Below, piece by piece: positions 18,297-27,203 of a stretch of 64,000 bases of DNA (the first letter of the stretch is position 1; each line of letters begins with the position of its first letter). A program made the position numbers and the translations under genes. This DNA is from an uncultured Lysobacteraceae bacterium (GTDB lineage Bacteria > Pseudomonadota > Gammaproteobacteria > Xanthomonadales > Xanthomonadaceae). Location: positions 21,217-85,216 of the forward strand of contig CALCNV010000138.1 of NCBI GenBank assembly GCA_937897645.1, written 5' to 3'. The notes beneath the pieces are model-generated. The model saw only the letters and a list, made by a program, of their open reading frames with translations, did not search any database and was not told the DNA's origin.

Positions 18297-18319
18297 AACG
18301 GTCGCAGCTTACGCAGCTC

Positions 18320-18904
18320 CTACAGATGCGTGAGTTTGATCGCGAGTAATTCACCGCCACCTTCGAGCGCGTAGCGTTGACGCTGTTCCCCGTCCACTAG
18401 CAGCGCGGTGTCGCCAGCCCACAGCGGAGGCAGGTCCGACGCCTCGTCGAACCGCGCTTGGCCCGCGAGCAGGTGGATGGCCCAAATGGTGCCCGGCTCA
18501 GTGAAGAACAGCATCGGCCCGACCAGCGGACGATGCAGCAGTTCCGCCGCGATGCGGTCGCGATGCCACATCAAGTTGAAGTCATGGGTGGGGCCATCCA
18601 GCAACTCGCCGGCCAGCTTGCGCTCGCCTGCGAAGCGTAAACGGTCATGCGGAGGATGCAGGTCATGGCTTTCGCCATCTTCGAATTGCAACTTCAAGCC
18701 GTTGCCGTGCAGCAGCACCAGTTCCCGGTCGATGCCGGGGAACAGGGAAAACGGCGAATCCTGTTCAATCTCGGCAATGGAAAGACGACAGTCCCAGTCT
18801 TCGCGGTCAGGGACGCGGATGATCTCCCGCGTCCAGCCCGCGCCGTTCTTCCAGCGCTCGCGTCGATACTCGTTGGCGGCAATCACCCGTGATCGCTGCG
18901 ACAT
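18320..18904 (-). CDS. HutD/Ves family protein
   Basis: A 194-residue cupin-like protein of the HutD family. Diagnostic segments are RRERWKNGAGWTREI (about 15-29), WDCRLSIAEIEQDSPFSLFPGIDRELVLLHG and DFNLMWHRDR. HutD accompanies histidine utilisation genes in some bacteria and Ves is its E. coli cold-induced relative, but no hut gene is nearby and biochemical function is unclear. The frame runs further upstream; the ATG at 18904 with GGGAG in front gives the usual family start. Confidence 0.8.
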   Translation of the reverse strand: MSQRSRVIAANEYRRERWKNGAGWTREIIRVPDREDWDCRLSIAEIEQDSPFSLFPGIDRELVLLHGNGLKLQFEDGESHDLHPPHDRLRFAGERKLAGELLDGPTHDFNLMWHRDRIAAELLHRPLVGPMLFFTEPGTIWAIHLLAGQARFDEASDLPPLWAGDTALLVDGEQRQRYALEGGGELLAIKLTHL

Positions 18905-18954
18905 GGGCCTGCTCCCGTGGGCTTGTGCAGGAAAGTCTACCTGCCACCAAAAGA

Positions 18955-18992
18955 CATCGCCCGGCCACACATTCTGTGCGAGCCGGGCGATG
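18955..18992. repeat. 11-bp-stem hairpin upstream of hutD
   Basis: CATCGCCCGGC (18955-18965) and GCCGGGCGATG (18982-18992) are perfect inverse complements with a 16-nt loop that itself contains CAC/GTG. It lies between comEA and the HutD gene on the strand they share, so it could be a comEA terminator or a repeat element. Confidence 0.6.
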
Positions 18993-19006
18993 GTGACTTC
19001 CTTGTA

Positions 19007-19148
19007 GGCGTCCTGCCGTTTGCTTGCGGCGTCCTGCCCTGTCACATGCCAGGAATCATCTGGCGATTAGTTATACGTCCCTGTCGGCATCCTGGCCGTT
19101 TCCCCCTGGCGTCCTGCCTCCTTTACACCCCGACCCGTTGCATCCTGC
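19007..19148. repeat. Cluster of GGCGTCCTGCC direct repeats
   Basis: GGCGTCCTGCC occurs exactly at 19007-19017, 19028-19038 and 19108-19118. Variants GGCATCCTGG (19086) and GCATCCTGC (about 19140) also occur. Two pairs are spaced 21-22 bp apart, about two helical turns. On the minus strand the unit reads GGCAGGACGCC. The cluster fills the gap between comEA and the HutD gene. Confidence 0.65.
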
Positions 19149-19172
19149 ATGGACCGGGGCGCGGAGATGGTG

Positions 19173-19517
19173 TCAGCGACGCGCCACCGGCTTGGCCTTG
19201 GCCGCGGTGGCGGCAGCAGCTGCCGGCTTCTTCGCGGCGGGCAATACGCCGCCCAGTACGATGCGATCGCGGTTCTTTTCCACGGTCTTCAAGCCGATGC
19301 CCTTGACCATCGCCAGTTCCTCGGCGCTCTTGAACACGCCATTGGCCTTGCGGTAATCGACGATGGCCTGGGCCTTGGATGGGCCTACATTGACCAGCAC
19401 GGCGTCCAGCGTGGCGGCATCGGCGGTGTTGATGTTGACCTTGTCGGCGGCAAAGGCACTGGTGGCCAGCAGCAGCGACAGGGCGATGGACTTGAGGATG
19501 ATGGCGAACGATTTCAT
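19173..19517 (-). CDS. ComEA-like helix-hairpin-helix protein
   Basis: A 114-residue exported DNA-binding protein. The signal peptide ends in ATSAFA. The ComEA domain follows (KVNINTADAATLDAVLVNVGPSKAQAIVDYR, about 26-57), with a second HhH at VKGIGLKTVEKNRDRI. The tail is rich in Ala, Lys and Pro. Periplasmic ComEA binds incoming DNA during natural transformation; the type IV pilus motor genes pilT and pilU are elsewhere in this window, which fits competence. The ATG at 19517 is chosen because it gives the signal peptide; the frame continues far upstream without meaning. Confidence 0.88.
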   Translation of the reverse strand: MKSFAIILKSIALSLLLATSAFAADKVNINTADAATLDAVLVNVGPSKAQAIVDYRKANGVFKSAEELAMVKGIGLKTVEKNRDRIVLGGVLPAAKKPAAAAATAAKAKPVARR

Positions 19518-19783
19518 GGCGACTCTCCTTGTGGCGATGGGTTTGGGTTCGCCGGGGTCGGAACTTGTCCTTCCGCCGGTGTGAACAGTCTCCGCCGCCG
19601 CACATCGCCAAACTATCCCGCAAGCCCCTAATGCGCTGCCGGTGAACACCCCGTTGGCGTGTAGGGGAATTCCTACCCACGCTGCTGACAGGCCTTGCGG
19701 AATTGACCCATCCCAACATGCGCAACACATGCCCCGAACATGGGCAGGCGTAGAATCAGCCCATCTAAGAAGTCGGAGAACCC
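19518..19783. other. Divergent intergenic region, comEA / M20 peptidase
   Basis: This 266-bp gap should hold the promoters of both divergent genes. The only structure I notice is the imperfect dyad GTAGGGGAATTCCTAC (19661-19676). No gene or clear sigma-70 boxes are convincing by eye. Confidence 0.4.
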
Positions 19784-21274
19784 ATGGATACCGCCAAGAT
19801 CGATCGTTTCGTCTCCCAACTGTGGGACGACGAAATCGTTCCGCAGCTCGTCGAATACATCCGCATTCCCAACAAGTCCCCCATGTTCGACAAGGACTGG
19901 GTGGCCCATGGCTACATGGAAGATGCGGTGAAGCTGATGGAAAACTGGGCACGGGCGCAGCCGATCAACGGCATGACCCTTGAGGTGGTGCGGCTGGAAG
20001 GCAGGACACCGCTGATCTTCATCGAGATACCCGCCAGCGGACCTGAAACCGGCGCTGACACGGTGCTGCTCTATGGCCATCTGGACAAGCAGCCCGAGAT
20101 GACCGGCTGGGACGAGGGGCTGGGGCCGTGGATCCCGGTGATCAAGGACGACAAGCTGTTTGGACGCGGCGGTGCAGATGACGGCTACGCGATCTTTGGT
20201 TCGTTGGCCGCGATCCAGGCGCTGCAGCAGCAGGGCGTAGCGCATGCGCGCTGCGTGGTGTTGATCGAAGCCTGCGAAGAATCCGGCAGCTACGACCTGC
20301 CCGCCTACGTGGATCACCTGGCTGCACGCATCGGCATGCCGTCGTTGGTCGTGTGCCTGGATTCGGGCTGCGGCAATTACGACCAGCTATGGTGCACGAC
20401 CTCGCTGCGCGGCATGGCCGGCGGCAATTTCTCCGTGAAGGTTTTGTCCGAAGGCGTTCATTCCGGCGATGCGTCTGGCATCGTGCCTTCCAGTTTCCGC
20501 ATCCTGCGCCAGTTGATCTCGCGCCTTGAAGATGAAGACACAGGCAAAATCCAGGCCGAAGGGTTGTTCGTGGAAATCCCGCAGGAACGTCTTGAACAGG
20601 CGACGAAGGTTGCCGCCGTGCTGGGCAACGAAGTCTATGACAAGTTCCCATTCCTTCCAGGCATGAAACCCATGGCCGATGACCTGACCGAACTGGTGCT
20701 CAACCGCACTTGGCGCCCGGCGCTCTCGGTCACGGGTGCGGATGGTTTCCCGCCACTGGACTCGGCAGGTAACGTCTTGCGCCCGCATACCGCGGTGAAG
20801 CTGTCGCTGCGCCTGCCGCCCACGCTGGAGGGCAAGCGCGGCGGCGAAATATTGAAGGAACTGCTGCTGCGCGATCCGCCCTATGGCGCACAGGTGGAAC
20901 TGGACCTCGAGAAGGCCTCGAGCGGCTGGAATGCACCCGCGCTTTCACCGTGGCTGTCGAAATCGATCGAAGACGCATCGCAGGCGGCATTCGGCAAGCC
21001 TGCGATGTACATGGGCGAAGGCGGCACTATTCCCTTCATGGGCATGCTGGGCGAGAAATTCCCGGGCGCGCAATTCATGATCACCGGCGTGCTGGGCCCG
21101 CATTCCAATGCGCACGGCCCCAACGAGTTCCTGCACATCCCCATGGGCAAGAAAGTCACCGCCTGCGTGGCCAAGGTGATCGCCGACCACCATGCCGCCA
21201 GCGTGCGTGGCGAGACCCTCGGCGTCGCGGCCGTGGCCGGTGGCGACCAGCATGGCGAGCACGGCTGCTGCTAG
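19784..21274 (+). CDS. M20 family metallopeptidase (dipeptidase-like)
   Basis: A 496-residue cytoplasmic di-zinc peptidase of the M20 (CNDP/PepV-like) group. Metal and catalytic residues are His99 and Asp101 in LYGHLDKQPE, Asp132 in GRGGADDGYA, and the Glu pair 165/166 in IEACEESGS. The dimerisation lid follows (about 210-390), then the C-terminal metal-ligand region HSNAHGPNEFLHIP. Expected role is hydrolysis of dipeptides or N-acylated amino acids. The protein ends in HGEHGCC, an unusual Cys-Cys tail that might bind metal. A purine-rich site (CGGAGAA) precedes the ATG. Confidence 0.88.
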   Translation: MDTAKIDRFVSQLWDDEIVPQLVEYIRIPNKSPMFDKDWVAHGYMEDAVKLMENWARAQPINGMTLEVVRLEGRTPLIFIEIPASGPETGADTVLLYGHLDKQPEMTGWDEGLGPWIPVIKDDKLFGRGGADDGYAIFGSLAAIQALQQQGVAHARCVVLIEACEESGSYDLPAYVDHLAARIGMPSLVVCLDSGCGNYDQLWCTTSLRGMAGGNFSVKVLSEGVHSGDASGIVPSSFRILRQLISRLEDEDTGKIQAEGLFVEIPQERLEQATKVAAVLGNEVYDKFPFLPGMKPMADDLTELVLNRTWRPALSVTGADGFPPLDSAGNVLRPHTAVKLSLRLPPTLEGKRGGEILKELLLRDPPYGAQVELDLEKASSGWNAPALSPWLSKSIEDASQAAFGKPAMYMGEGGTIPFMGMLGEKFPGAQFMITGVLGPHSNAHGPNEFLHIPMGKKVTACVAKVIADHHAASVRGETLGVAAVAGGDQHGEHGCC

Positions 21275-21335
21275 GCCTGACAGTGGTGTGGCGGGCTGTT
21301 AATCTTCGCCACACCACACCCAAGGGGAATGCGTA

Positions 21336-21614
21336 ATGGAAGGTTTGCTCGGCAGCAGTAGCTGGCTCTACATCATTTTCATTGGCCTCATCGTCGGCGT
21401 GCTGGCCCGTTTCCTGAAGCCAGGGAACGACGGCATGGGTTTCATCATGACCATCCTGCTGGGCATTGGCGGCGCGATCCTGGCCAGCCTGATCGGCCAG
21501 CAGATGGGCTGGTATGCACCCGGGCAGGCGGCCGGCTTCTTCGGCGCATTGCTGGGTGCGATCGTGCTGTTGGTGCTGGTGGGCATGTTCCGCGGCAAGA
21601 AGCGGGTCGGCTAG
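21336..21614 (+). CDS. GlsB/YeaQ/YmgE family membrane protein
   Basis: A 92-residue integral membrane protein with three predicted helices (WLYIIFIGLIVGVLARFL, GFIMTILLGIGGAILASLI, FFGALLGAIVLLVLVGMF). The motif ARFLKPGNDGMGFIMTILLGIGGA is the family mark. It was formerly annotated as transglycosylase-associated; real function is unknown but members respond to stress. Ends in RGKKRVG and is followed by a shared hairpin facing manC. Confidence 0.88.
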   Translation: MEGLLGSSSWLYIIFIGLIVGVLARFLKPGNDGMGFIMTILLGIGGAILASLIGQQMGWYAPGQAAGFFGALLGAIVLLVLVGMFRGKKRVG

Positions 21615-21640
21615 TCAGCGAGGCGGGGTTCGCCGGGATC

Positions 21641-21674
21641 AAAACAACAACGCCCGCGATAGCGGGCGTTGTTG
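21641..21674 (-). terminator. Strong hairpin between convergent glsB-like gene and manC
   Basis: CAACAACGCCCGC (21645-21657) pairs perfectly with GCGGGCGTTGTTG (21662-21674) over a 4-nt loop. On the minus strand it is followed by TTTT, so it is a good terminator for manC. On the plus strand there is no U-run, but the stem could still stop the short upstream transcript. Confidence 0.8.
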
Positions 21675-21696
21675 CGTGGGGCATGGAATCAAGCTG

Positions 21697-23106
21697 TCAG
21701 CTACTACTGCGCCCGTACGCATCCTCGAAGCGCACGATGTCGTCCTCACCGAGGTAACTGCCCGACTGCACTTCGATCAACTCGAGCGGCACCATGCCCG
21801 GATTTTCAAGGCGGTGGGTGACGCCCAGCGGGATGTAGGTGCTCTGGTTTTCGGACAGCAACAACGTGTCTTCGCCACGCGTCACCTTGGCCGTGCCGCT
21901 GACCACGATCCAATGCTCGGCACGGTGGTGGTGCATCTGCAAACTCAACACACCGCCCGGCTTCACCGTGATGCGCTTGACCTGGAAGCGTTCGCCCATG
22001 TCGATCGAATCATAGGCGCCCCACGGCCGGTAGACCTTGCGGTGCAGGACAGCCTGGCTGCGCTGCGAATCCTTCAGCTGCGCCACCACCAGCTTCACGT
22101 CCTGCACGCGGTCCTTGCGCGCGACCAGGATGGCGTCATCGGTTTCCACCACCACCATGTCGTCCACGCCGACCAGGGCCACGAGGCGCTGCGCATAGGC
22201 ATAGCTGTTGCGCGTATCCACCGCGATCACGTCGCCGTGGTGTGCATTGCCGTCGGCATCGCGTTCGGCCACGTCCCACAACGCCGACCAGCTGCCGACA
22301 TCGTTCCAGCCGATGTCCACTGGCAACACCATGGCATCGGCGGTCTTTTCCATCACCGCATAGTCGATGGAATCCGCTGGGCTGGCGGCAAAGGCGTCCT
22401 TGTCCAGGCGGATGAAATCACCGTCGCGCTGCGCCGATTCGAACGCGATGCTGACTGCATCCATGATGTCCGGGCGGAACTTGCGCAACTCCTCGACGTA
22501 ACGACTGGCACGGAACAGGAACATGCCGCTGTTCCAGTAATAGCCACCCACGTCCAGATAGGACTGCGCGGTGTCCGCATCCGGCTTCTCTACGAAACGC
22601 AGTACACGTCGCAGGCCATCGCCCGCATCCGCCTGTATGTAGCCAAAGCCGATTTCAGGTGCATCCGGAACGATCCCGAACGTCACCAGCGCGCCTGCTT
22701 CCGCAGCAACACTGGCATCGCGCACGGCGACGCGGAATGCCTCCTCGTTGCGCACCACGTGATCGGAAGGCAGCACCAGCAGGAGTGGATCCTGGCCGTC
22801 GACCATGGCCTGCAATGCCGCCGCCGCAATTGCGGGTGCGGTGTTGCGGCCAACCGGCTCCAGCAGGATTGCGGGAACTGGCGCGCCAATCTGCCGCAAT
22901 TGTTCGGCCACCAGGAAACGGTGCTCTTCGTTGGCCACCACGACTGGTGCGGCCGTGGCCAGCGCGGCCACCCGGCGCCAGGTGGCCTGGACCATGGTGT
23001 CGTCACCCGCAAGCGGCAGGAACTGCTTGGGATAGGCTTCGCGTGACAGCGGCCAAAGACGGGTACCCGAACCACCCGACAGCAGAACCGGTTGCAGGAG
23101 CGTCAT
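21697..23106 (-). CDS. manC: Mannose-1-phosphate guanylyltransferase / mannose-6-phosphate isomerase
   Basis: A bifunctional enzyme of 469 residues (XanB/AlgA/ManC type) that makes GDP-mannose and can interconvert mannose-6-P and fructose-6-P. The nucleotidyltransferase domain opens with [25 protein letters not shown]; the C-terminal cupin isomerase domain includes [27 protein letters not shown] and [18 protein letters not shown] with [15 protein letters not shown]. It supplies GDP-mannose for exopolysaccharide or LPS. Divergent from amgK; no other polysaccharide gene is adjacent. Confidence 0.95.
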   Translation of the reverse strand: MTLLQPVLLSGGSGTRLWPLSREAYPKQFLPLAGDDTMVQATWRRVAALATAAPVVVANEEHRFLVAEQLRQIGAPVPAILLEPVGRNTAPAIAAAALQAMVDGQDPLLLVLPSDHVVRNEEAFRVAVRDASVAAEAGALVTFGIVPDAPEIGFGYIQADAGDGLRRVLRFVEKPDADTAQSYLDVGGYYWNSGMFLFRASRYVEELRKFRPDIMDAVSIAFESAQRDGDFIRLDKDAFAASPADSIDYAVMEKTADAMVLPVDIGWNDVGSWSALWDVAERDADGNAHHGDVIAVDTRNSYAYAQRLVALVGVDDMVVVETDDAILVARKDRVQDVKLVVAQLKDSQRSQAVLHRKVYRPWGAYDSIDMGERFQVKRITVKPGGVLSLQMHHHRAEHWIVVSGTAKVTRGEDTLLLSENQSTYIPLGVTHRLENPGMVPLELIEVQSGSYLGEDDIVRFEDAYGRSSS

Positions 23107-23183
23107 ACATTTCTCGCAAGTGGCTTGCGTGGCAGTTTACCCTGTGCACCCACACGTCGCGACATCCAAGGGCCGGTACTGGA

Positions 23184-24197
23184 ATGACCTTAGATCCCCA
23201 CTCGCAGCATGACCGCGATTCCCAGCGACTGGCGTGGGCGCGACGCGCGCTGGACGACAGTGCTGCGACGCTGCAACGTGCCTCGGTGGATGCTGGCCAC
23301 CGCAGCTACTGGCGCAGCAGTGGGCACGGTGCGGATCGGATCGTGATGGATTCGCCGCCTTTGCTTGAGGACGTGCGTCCGTGGTTGCGAATGCGCGACC
23401 TCCTGGAAAACGGCGGCGTGCGGGTGCCGCAAGTACTCGCGCGCGACACAGACGCAGGCTTCCTGTTGCTGGAGGATCTGGGTGGGCCTACCCTCGCCCA
23501 GGTACTGGATGCATCCAATGCCGATGCTTATTTCGACCTCGCCATCACCCAGCTTCTCAGGCTGCAGGCTATTCCGGTTTCCATGGAAATGGGCGATTTC
23601 GGTGAAGCCCTGCTGCAGCGCGATGCCGGGCTGTTCGAAGAATGGTTCCTGCGCAGGCACTTGGGCATCGAGCTGGATTGCGATGAAAGCGACAAGCTGG
23701 AAATAGTCCAGCGCCGCTTGATGGACAATGCATTGGGCCAGCACAAGGTGCTGACCCACCGTGATTTCATGCCGCGCAACCTCATGCCGACCCAGCCCGA
23801 CCTGGCCGTACTGGATTTCCAGGATTGCGTGCGCGGGCCCATCGCCTACGACGCGATCAGCCTGTTCAAGGATGCCTTCCTCAGTTGGCCCTTGGAGCGC
23901 GTGGATGCATGGCTGGTGCGTTACCACAAGCGTGCCAGCGACGCGGGGTTGCCGGTGCCGTCGTTGGCGCAGTTCCAGCGCGACGCGGACTGGTCGGGCG
24001 TGCAGCGCCACTTGAAGATACTGGGCATCTTTTCCCGCCTGCACTACCGCGACGGAAAATCCAGATACCTGTCCGATGTACCACGCTTCATTGGTTACCT
24101 GGAGGAAGTGCTGCCGCGCCATCCCGCCCTGCAGCCGATGGCGGAATTGCTGGAGGACCGGATCAAACCGGCACTCGCGAAAGGGATGGCGACATGA
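23184..24197 (+). CDS. amgK: N-acetylmuramate/N-acetylglucosamine kinase AmgK
   Basis: A 337-residue aminoglycoside-phosphotransferase-fold kinase. The catalytic loop is HRDFMPRNLM (Asp as base, Asn for Mg), followed by VLDFQDCVRGPIAYDAISLF. Together with the overlapping murU it forms the anomeric MurNAc recycling pathway of Pseudomonas and other proteobacteria that lack MurQ: AmgK makes MurNAc-1-P, MurU makes UDP-MurNAc. Start ATG at 23184 is 77 nt from the divergent manC start; longer frames upstream run through manC and are spurious. Confidence 0.9.
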   Translation: MTLDPHSQHDRDSQRLAWARRALDDSAATLQRASVDAGHRSYWRSSGHGADRIVMDSPPLLEDVRPWLRMRDLLENGGVRVPQVLARDTDAGFLLLEDLGGPTLAQVLDASNADAYFDLAITQLLRLQAIPVSMEMGDFGEALLQRDAGLFEEWFLRRHLGIELDCDESDKLEIVQRRLMDNALGQHKVLTHRDFMPRNLMPTQPDLAVLDFQDCVRGPIAYDAISLFKDAFLSWPLERVDAWLVRYHKRASDAGLPVPSLAQFQRDADWSGVQRHLKILGIFSRLHYRDGKSRYLSDVPRFIGYLEEVLPRHPALQPMAELLEDRIKPALAKGMAT

Positions 24198-24904
24198 AGG
24201 CGCTGATCTTCGCCGCAGGCCTTGGCGAGCGCATGCGGCCGTTGACCGATCGCACGCCCAAGCCGTTGCTGGTGGCGGGCGGCAAGCCGCTGATCGCCTG
24301 GCATCTGGAGAAACTCGCCGCCATCGGCATAAGCGAAGTAGTCATCAACACCAGTTGGCTGGCGGAACAATTCCCTGCAACCCTGGGTGATGGCTCGCAA
24401 TGGGGACTGCGCCTGGCGTATTCCTATGAAGGTCCGACGCCGCTTGAAACCGGTGGCGGGATGCACCATGCGCTTCCCCTGCTTGGGGACTCGCCTTTTA
24501 TCGCGATCAACGGCGATATCTGGACCAATTACGACTTCGCCAAGTTGCCGCGTGAGCCAGCAGGCGATGCACATCTTGTGCTGGTGGACAATCCCGCGCA
24601 CAACCCGAACGGGGACTTCGCACTTGATCTGTCGGGACGAGTTCATTCCGAAGGCGACGCTCGCCTAACGTTTGCCGGCATCGGCGTCTATCGCGCAGAG
24701 TTGTTGTCGAACTGGCGCGACATTATCAGTGAACGTAGCGGCGCGGATGAAACGCCGCCTCGGTTCAAGCTGGCGCCGTTGTTGCGCGCGTCCATGGGCA
24801 AGGGAGAGACCAGCGGCGAACATCACCATGGGCGATGGACGGATGTGGGAACGCCTGGGCGGCTTGCCGAGCTTGATGCTCAGCTTGATGTAGCTAGTAA
24901 CTAG
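24194..24904 (+). CDS. murU: N-acetylmuramate-1-phosphate uridylyltransferase MurU
   Basis: A 236-residue nucleotidyltransferase with the signature FAAGLGERMRPLTDRTPKPLL near the N terminus and a metal-binding motif at INGDIW. It converts MurNAc-1-phosphate and UTP to UDP-MurNAc, bypassing de novo synthesis. Its ATG overlaps the amgK stop (ATGA), which supports a coupled recycling unit. By sequence alone a glucose-1-phosphate thymidylyltransferase-like role is possible, but the pairing with amgK is decisive. Confidence 0.92.
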   Translation: MKALIFAAGLGERMRPLTDRTPKPLLVAGGKPLIAWHLEKLAAIGISEVVINTSWLAEQFPATLGDGSQWGLRLAYSYEGPTPLETGGGMHHALPLLGDSPFIAINGDIWTNYDFAKLPREPAGDAHLVLVDNPAHNPNGDFALDLSGRVHSEGDARLTFAGIGVYRAELLSNWRDIISERSGADETPPRFKLAPLLRASMGKGETSGEHHHGRWTDVGTPGRLAELDAQLDVASN

Positions 24905-24918
24905 GCGCTACAGACAGC

Positions 24919-25290
24919 ATGTCGGGCAGCAATCCATACTCTCCACCCGAAACTCTGGTACAGAGTGGTGCTGTTGAACCATCTTCAAAACTGAGGTTCT
25001 GGATGGCATGTGCAGTTTGCGCCGTTATAGGCGTCTTGCTCATGTTTATTCTTGCTGGTGTTTCGATTGGAATTCCGGATTGGCTGGTGGCCGTTTTAGT
25101 TCCAATTATCTGGCTGCTGCCTGTCGGCTGGATATTGCTTCCACAACTAAAAGCAGCGCATGGATTCAAGCGGCTATCTTTTGTGCGTTTCATCTTAGTT
25201 TCAGCTGGATGGTTTCTTAGCACTGCTTTGTTGATGCTTATCATCATGTTTCTTATAGGTGTCCCACTATTATTGCTAGATCTGGTTTAG
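24919..25290 (+). CDS. Hypothetical small membrane protein, AT-rich
   Basis: A 123-residue protein with an N-terminal SNPYSPPET stretch followed by three hydrophobic helices (about 27-50, 54-73, 90-122). The NPYSPP opening is seen in many small proteobacterial membrane proteins of unknown role. Base composition is much more AT-rich than the flanking murU and hda genes, like the 1037-1552 gene, which suggests recent acquisition. It starts 14 nt after murU. No function can be offered. Confidence 0.6.
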   Translation: MSGSNPYSPPETLVQSGAVEPSSKLRFWMACAVCAVIGVLLMFILAGVSIGIPDWLVAVLVPIIWLLPVGWILLPQLKAAHGFKRLSFVRFILVSAGWFLSTALLMLIIMFLIGVPLLLLDLV

Positions 25291-25344
25291 TAACCACATT
25301 GAGTGACGCAGATTTCGGCGGATCGGAATAGTCCAGCTGTGCAC

Positions 25345-26031
25345 TCAAACAACCTGCTTGAGGAACGGCACCGTAATACGCCGCTGCGCCGCCAGTGATT
25401 CACGATCCAGCTTGTCCAGCAGCAACACCAGGCTGCCAAGGTCGCGATCGGTACGCGTCAACAGCCAATCCACCGCCGCGTCTTCCAGCACCAGTCCGCG
25501 CCGCTGTGCACGATCCCGCAGGATCTCGCGCCGGCTTTCGTCATCCGGCGTCGGCAAGGCCGTGCGTATGCATTGCGACAGGCGTGAACGCAGGTCCGGC
25601 AACACCAGTCCCAGCGCATCCGGCGCGGCGCGCGCGGTGTAGAGCACGTTCAAGCCCGCGCTGCGTGCGCGGTTGTGGAAATCGAACAGCGCCACTTCAT
25701 CGTCGCGAACGCCGGCAATGGCTTCAAGCCCATCCAGCGCCACCACGTCGTTGCCTTCCAGCGCATCCAGCGCATGGCGCAGGCGCCCGCTGGCAGCGAT
25801 CAACGGCAAGTAGGCGGCACGACGACCTGCGGCTTCGGTGGCTGCGCACAGTGCGAGCGAAAGGTGGGACTTGCCGGTGCCCGTTGCGCCGGCCAGGTAC
25901 AGCCAATCCGCACCCTGCCTTTCCGCAAGCGCATGCAAGTGGGCAACGACGCCTTCCGGCGCGGCAACGAAAGTTTCCAGGCGTTGGTCAGGCGGGTAAC
26001 GCAACGCCAACGGCAATTGCGGCACGCTCAC
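25345..26031 (-). CDS. hda: DnaA regulatory inactivator Hda
   Basis: A 228-residue AAA+ protein homologous to DnaA domain III. Walker A is GATGTGKS, Walker B is VALDGLEAI, and the arginine-finger region is RSRLSQCIRTALPTPDDESRREILRDRA. With the sliding clamp it stimulates hydrolysis of DnaA-bound ATP after initiation. The N-terminal SVPQLPLALRYPPD contains the QLPLAL clamp-binding motif. The start is GTG, overlapping the stop of the upstream AI-2E permease gene (GTGA). Confidence 0.93.
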   Translation of the reverse strand: MSVPQLPLALRYPPDQRLETFVAAPEGVVAHLHALAERQGADWLYLAGATGTGKSHLSLALCAATEAAGRRAAYLPLIAASGRLRHALDALEGNDVVALDGLEAIAGVRDDEVALFDFHNRARSAGLNVLYTARAAPDALGLVLPDLRSRLSQCIRTALPTPDDESRREILRDRAQRRGLVLEDAAVDWLLTRTDRDLGSLVLLLDKLDRESLAAQRRITVPFLKQVV

Positions 26032-27188
26032 TTGTCGTCGTGGTCGCGATGGGTCGTGTCGACGACCACGCCCTTGTCGTGGCTGTCCAGCACGATGGCG
26101 GTACGTTCACCCGCATAAAGATTGCTTTGCCGGTAACGCTCATGCGCGTACCTGAGCAGCACGTTGACCACGGCCGCCATCGGCAAGGCCAGCAACATGC
26201 CCAGGAAACCGAACAGCGTGCCGCCGGCCAGTACCGCGAAAATCACTGCGACCGGATGCAGGCCGATGCGGTCACCTACCAGCTTGGGCGTCAGCCAATA
26301 ACTCTCGATCACCTGGCCCACGCCGAATACCGCCAGCACGCCAGCGACATGCTTCCAGTCGCCGTATTGCATCAGCGCCGCCAGCACGCCCAGCACCACG
26401 CCGCTGGTGGGGCCCAGGTACGGCACGAAGGTCAACAGCCCGGCGATGAGACCGATCAGGATGCCCAGGTCCAGGCCCACGGCCCACAGGCCCAGGCCGT
26501 ACATCACGCCCAGGATGATCATCACCAGGAACTGGCCCTTGAAGAAGCCGCTCAACACGTCACTGGATTCGCGGGCGAGGCGGCTCACCACGTCAATATG
26601 GTCGCGCGGCACCATCGAGGCGACGCGTTCCACCATCAGATCCCAGTCGCGCAGGAAGAAGAACGTGATCACCGGGATCAACACCAGGTTGGCCAACAGG
26701 CCCATGATCGCGACGCCCGAACGTGACACGTAGGCCACCACCGCAGCCGCGACGCCGCCGGCACTTTCCCAATGTCCGCTCATCATCTTGACCCAGTAGT
26801 CCAGGTCCAGCCACATGGCGAGTTGCAGGCCGGTGCGCGCTTCGAACCACGGAATAGCCACGTCGATGAACCAGTTGCGATAGGCCGGGATCGAATCGAC
26901 CAGCGTCGACACCTGGCTTTCGATCACCGGCACCAGCACCACCAACACCAGCGCCAATACCAACGCCATCGCCACGAACACGATCATCACCGACACGTTG
27001 CGCGAGCGCCCCTTCGCTTCCAGTCGATCCACCAGCGGATCGCCCAGCCAGGCCAGCAGCGCGGCGAACGCGAAAGGAGTCAGCACCGGAGCCAGCATCC
27101 AGACCAGCCAGCACACGGCAACCGCCACCGCGGCCCACTGCAGGCGCCGCAGGAACTGGGCGATCTCGAACTCCGGGCTTTCGGTCAT
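26028..27188 (-). CDS. AI-2E family transporter (PerM-like)
   Basis: A 386-residue integral membrane protein of the AI-2 exporter/PerM superfamily, with about eight helices. Typical segments are LTPFAFAALLAWLGDPLVDRLE, FFFLRDWDLMVERVASMVPRD and FVPYLGPTSGVVLGVLAALMQYGDW. Most members have no proven substrate; some export AI-2 or act in ion homeostasis. It is second in the DUF2066-permease-hda run, a conserved order next to purM in this lineage. Confidence 0.88.
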   Translation of the reverse strand: MTESPEFEIAQFLRRLQWAAVAVAVCWLVWMLAPVLTPFAFAALLAWLGDPLVDRLEAKGRSRNVSVMIVFVAMALVLALVLVVLVPVIESQVSTLVDSIPAYRNWFIDVAIPWFEARTGLQLAMWLDLDYWVKMMSGHWESAGGVAAAVVAYVSRSGVAIMGLLANLVLIPVITFFFLRDWDLMVERVASMVPRDHIDVVSRLARESSDVLSGFFKGQFLVMIILGVMYGLGLWAVGLDLGILIGLIAGLLTFVPYLGPTSGVVLGVLAALMQYGDWKHVAGVLAVFGVGQVIESYWLTPKLVGDRIGLHPVAVIFAVLAGGTLFGFLGMLLALPMAAVVNVLLRYAHERYRQSNLYAGERTAIVLDSHDKGVVVDTTHRDHDDK

Positions 27189-27203
27189 CAGTCAGGGCCT
27201 GCG

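Noticed and set aside
21514..23046. 510-codon open frame on the plus strand
   Set aside because: Antisense to manC, which has full-length homology features.
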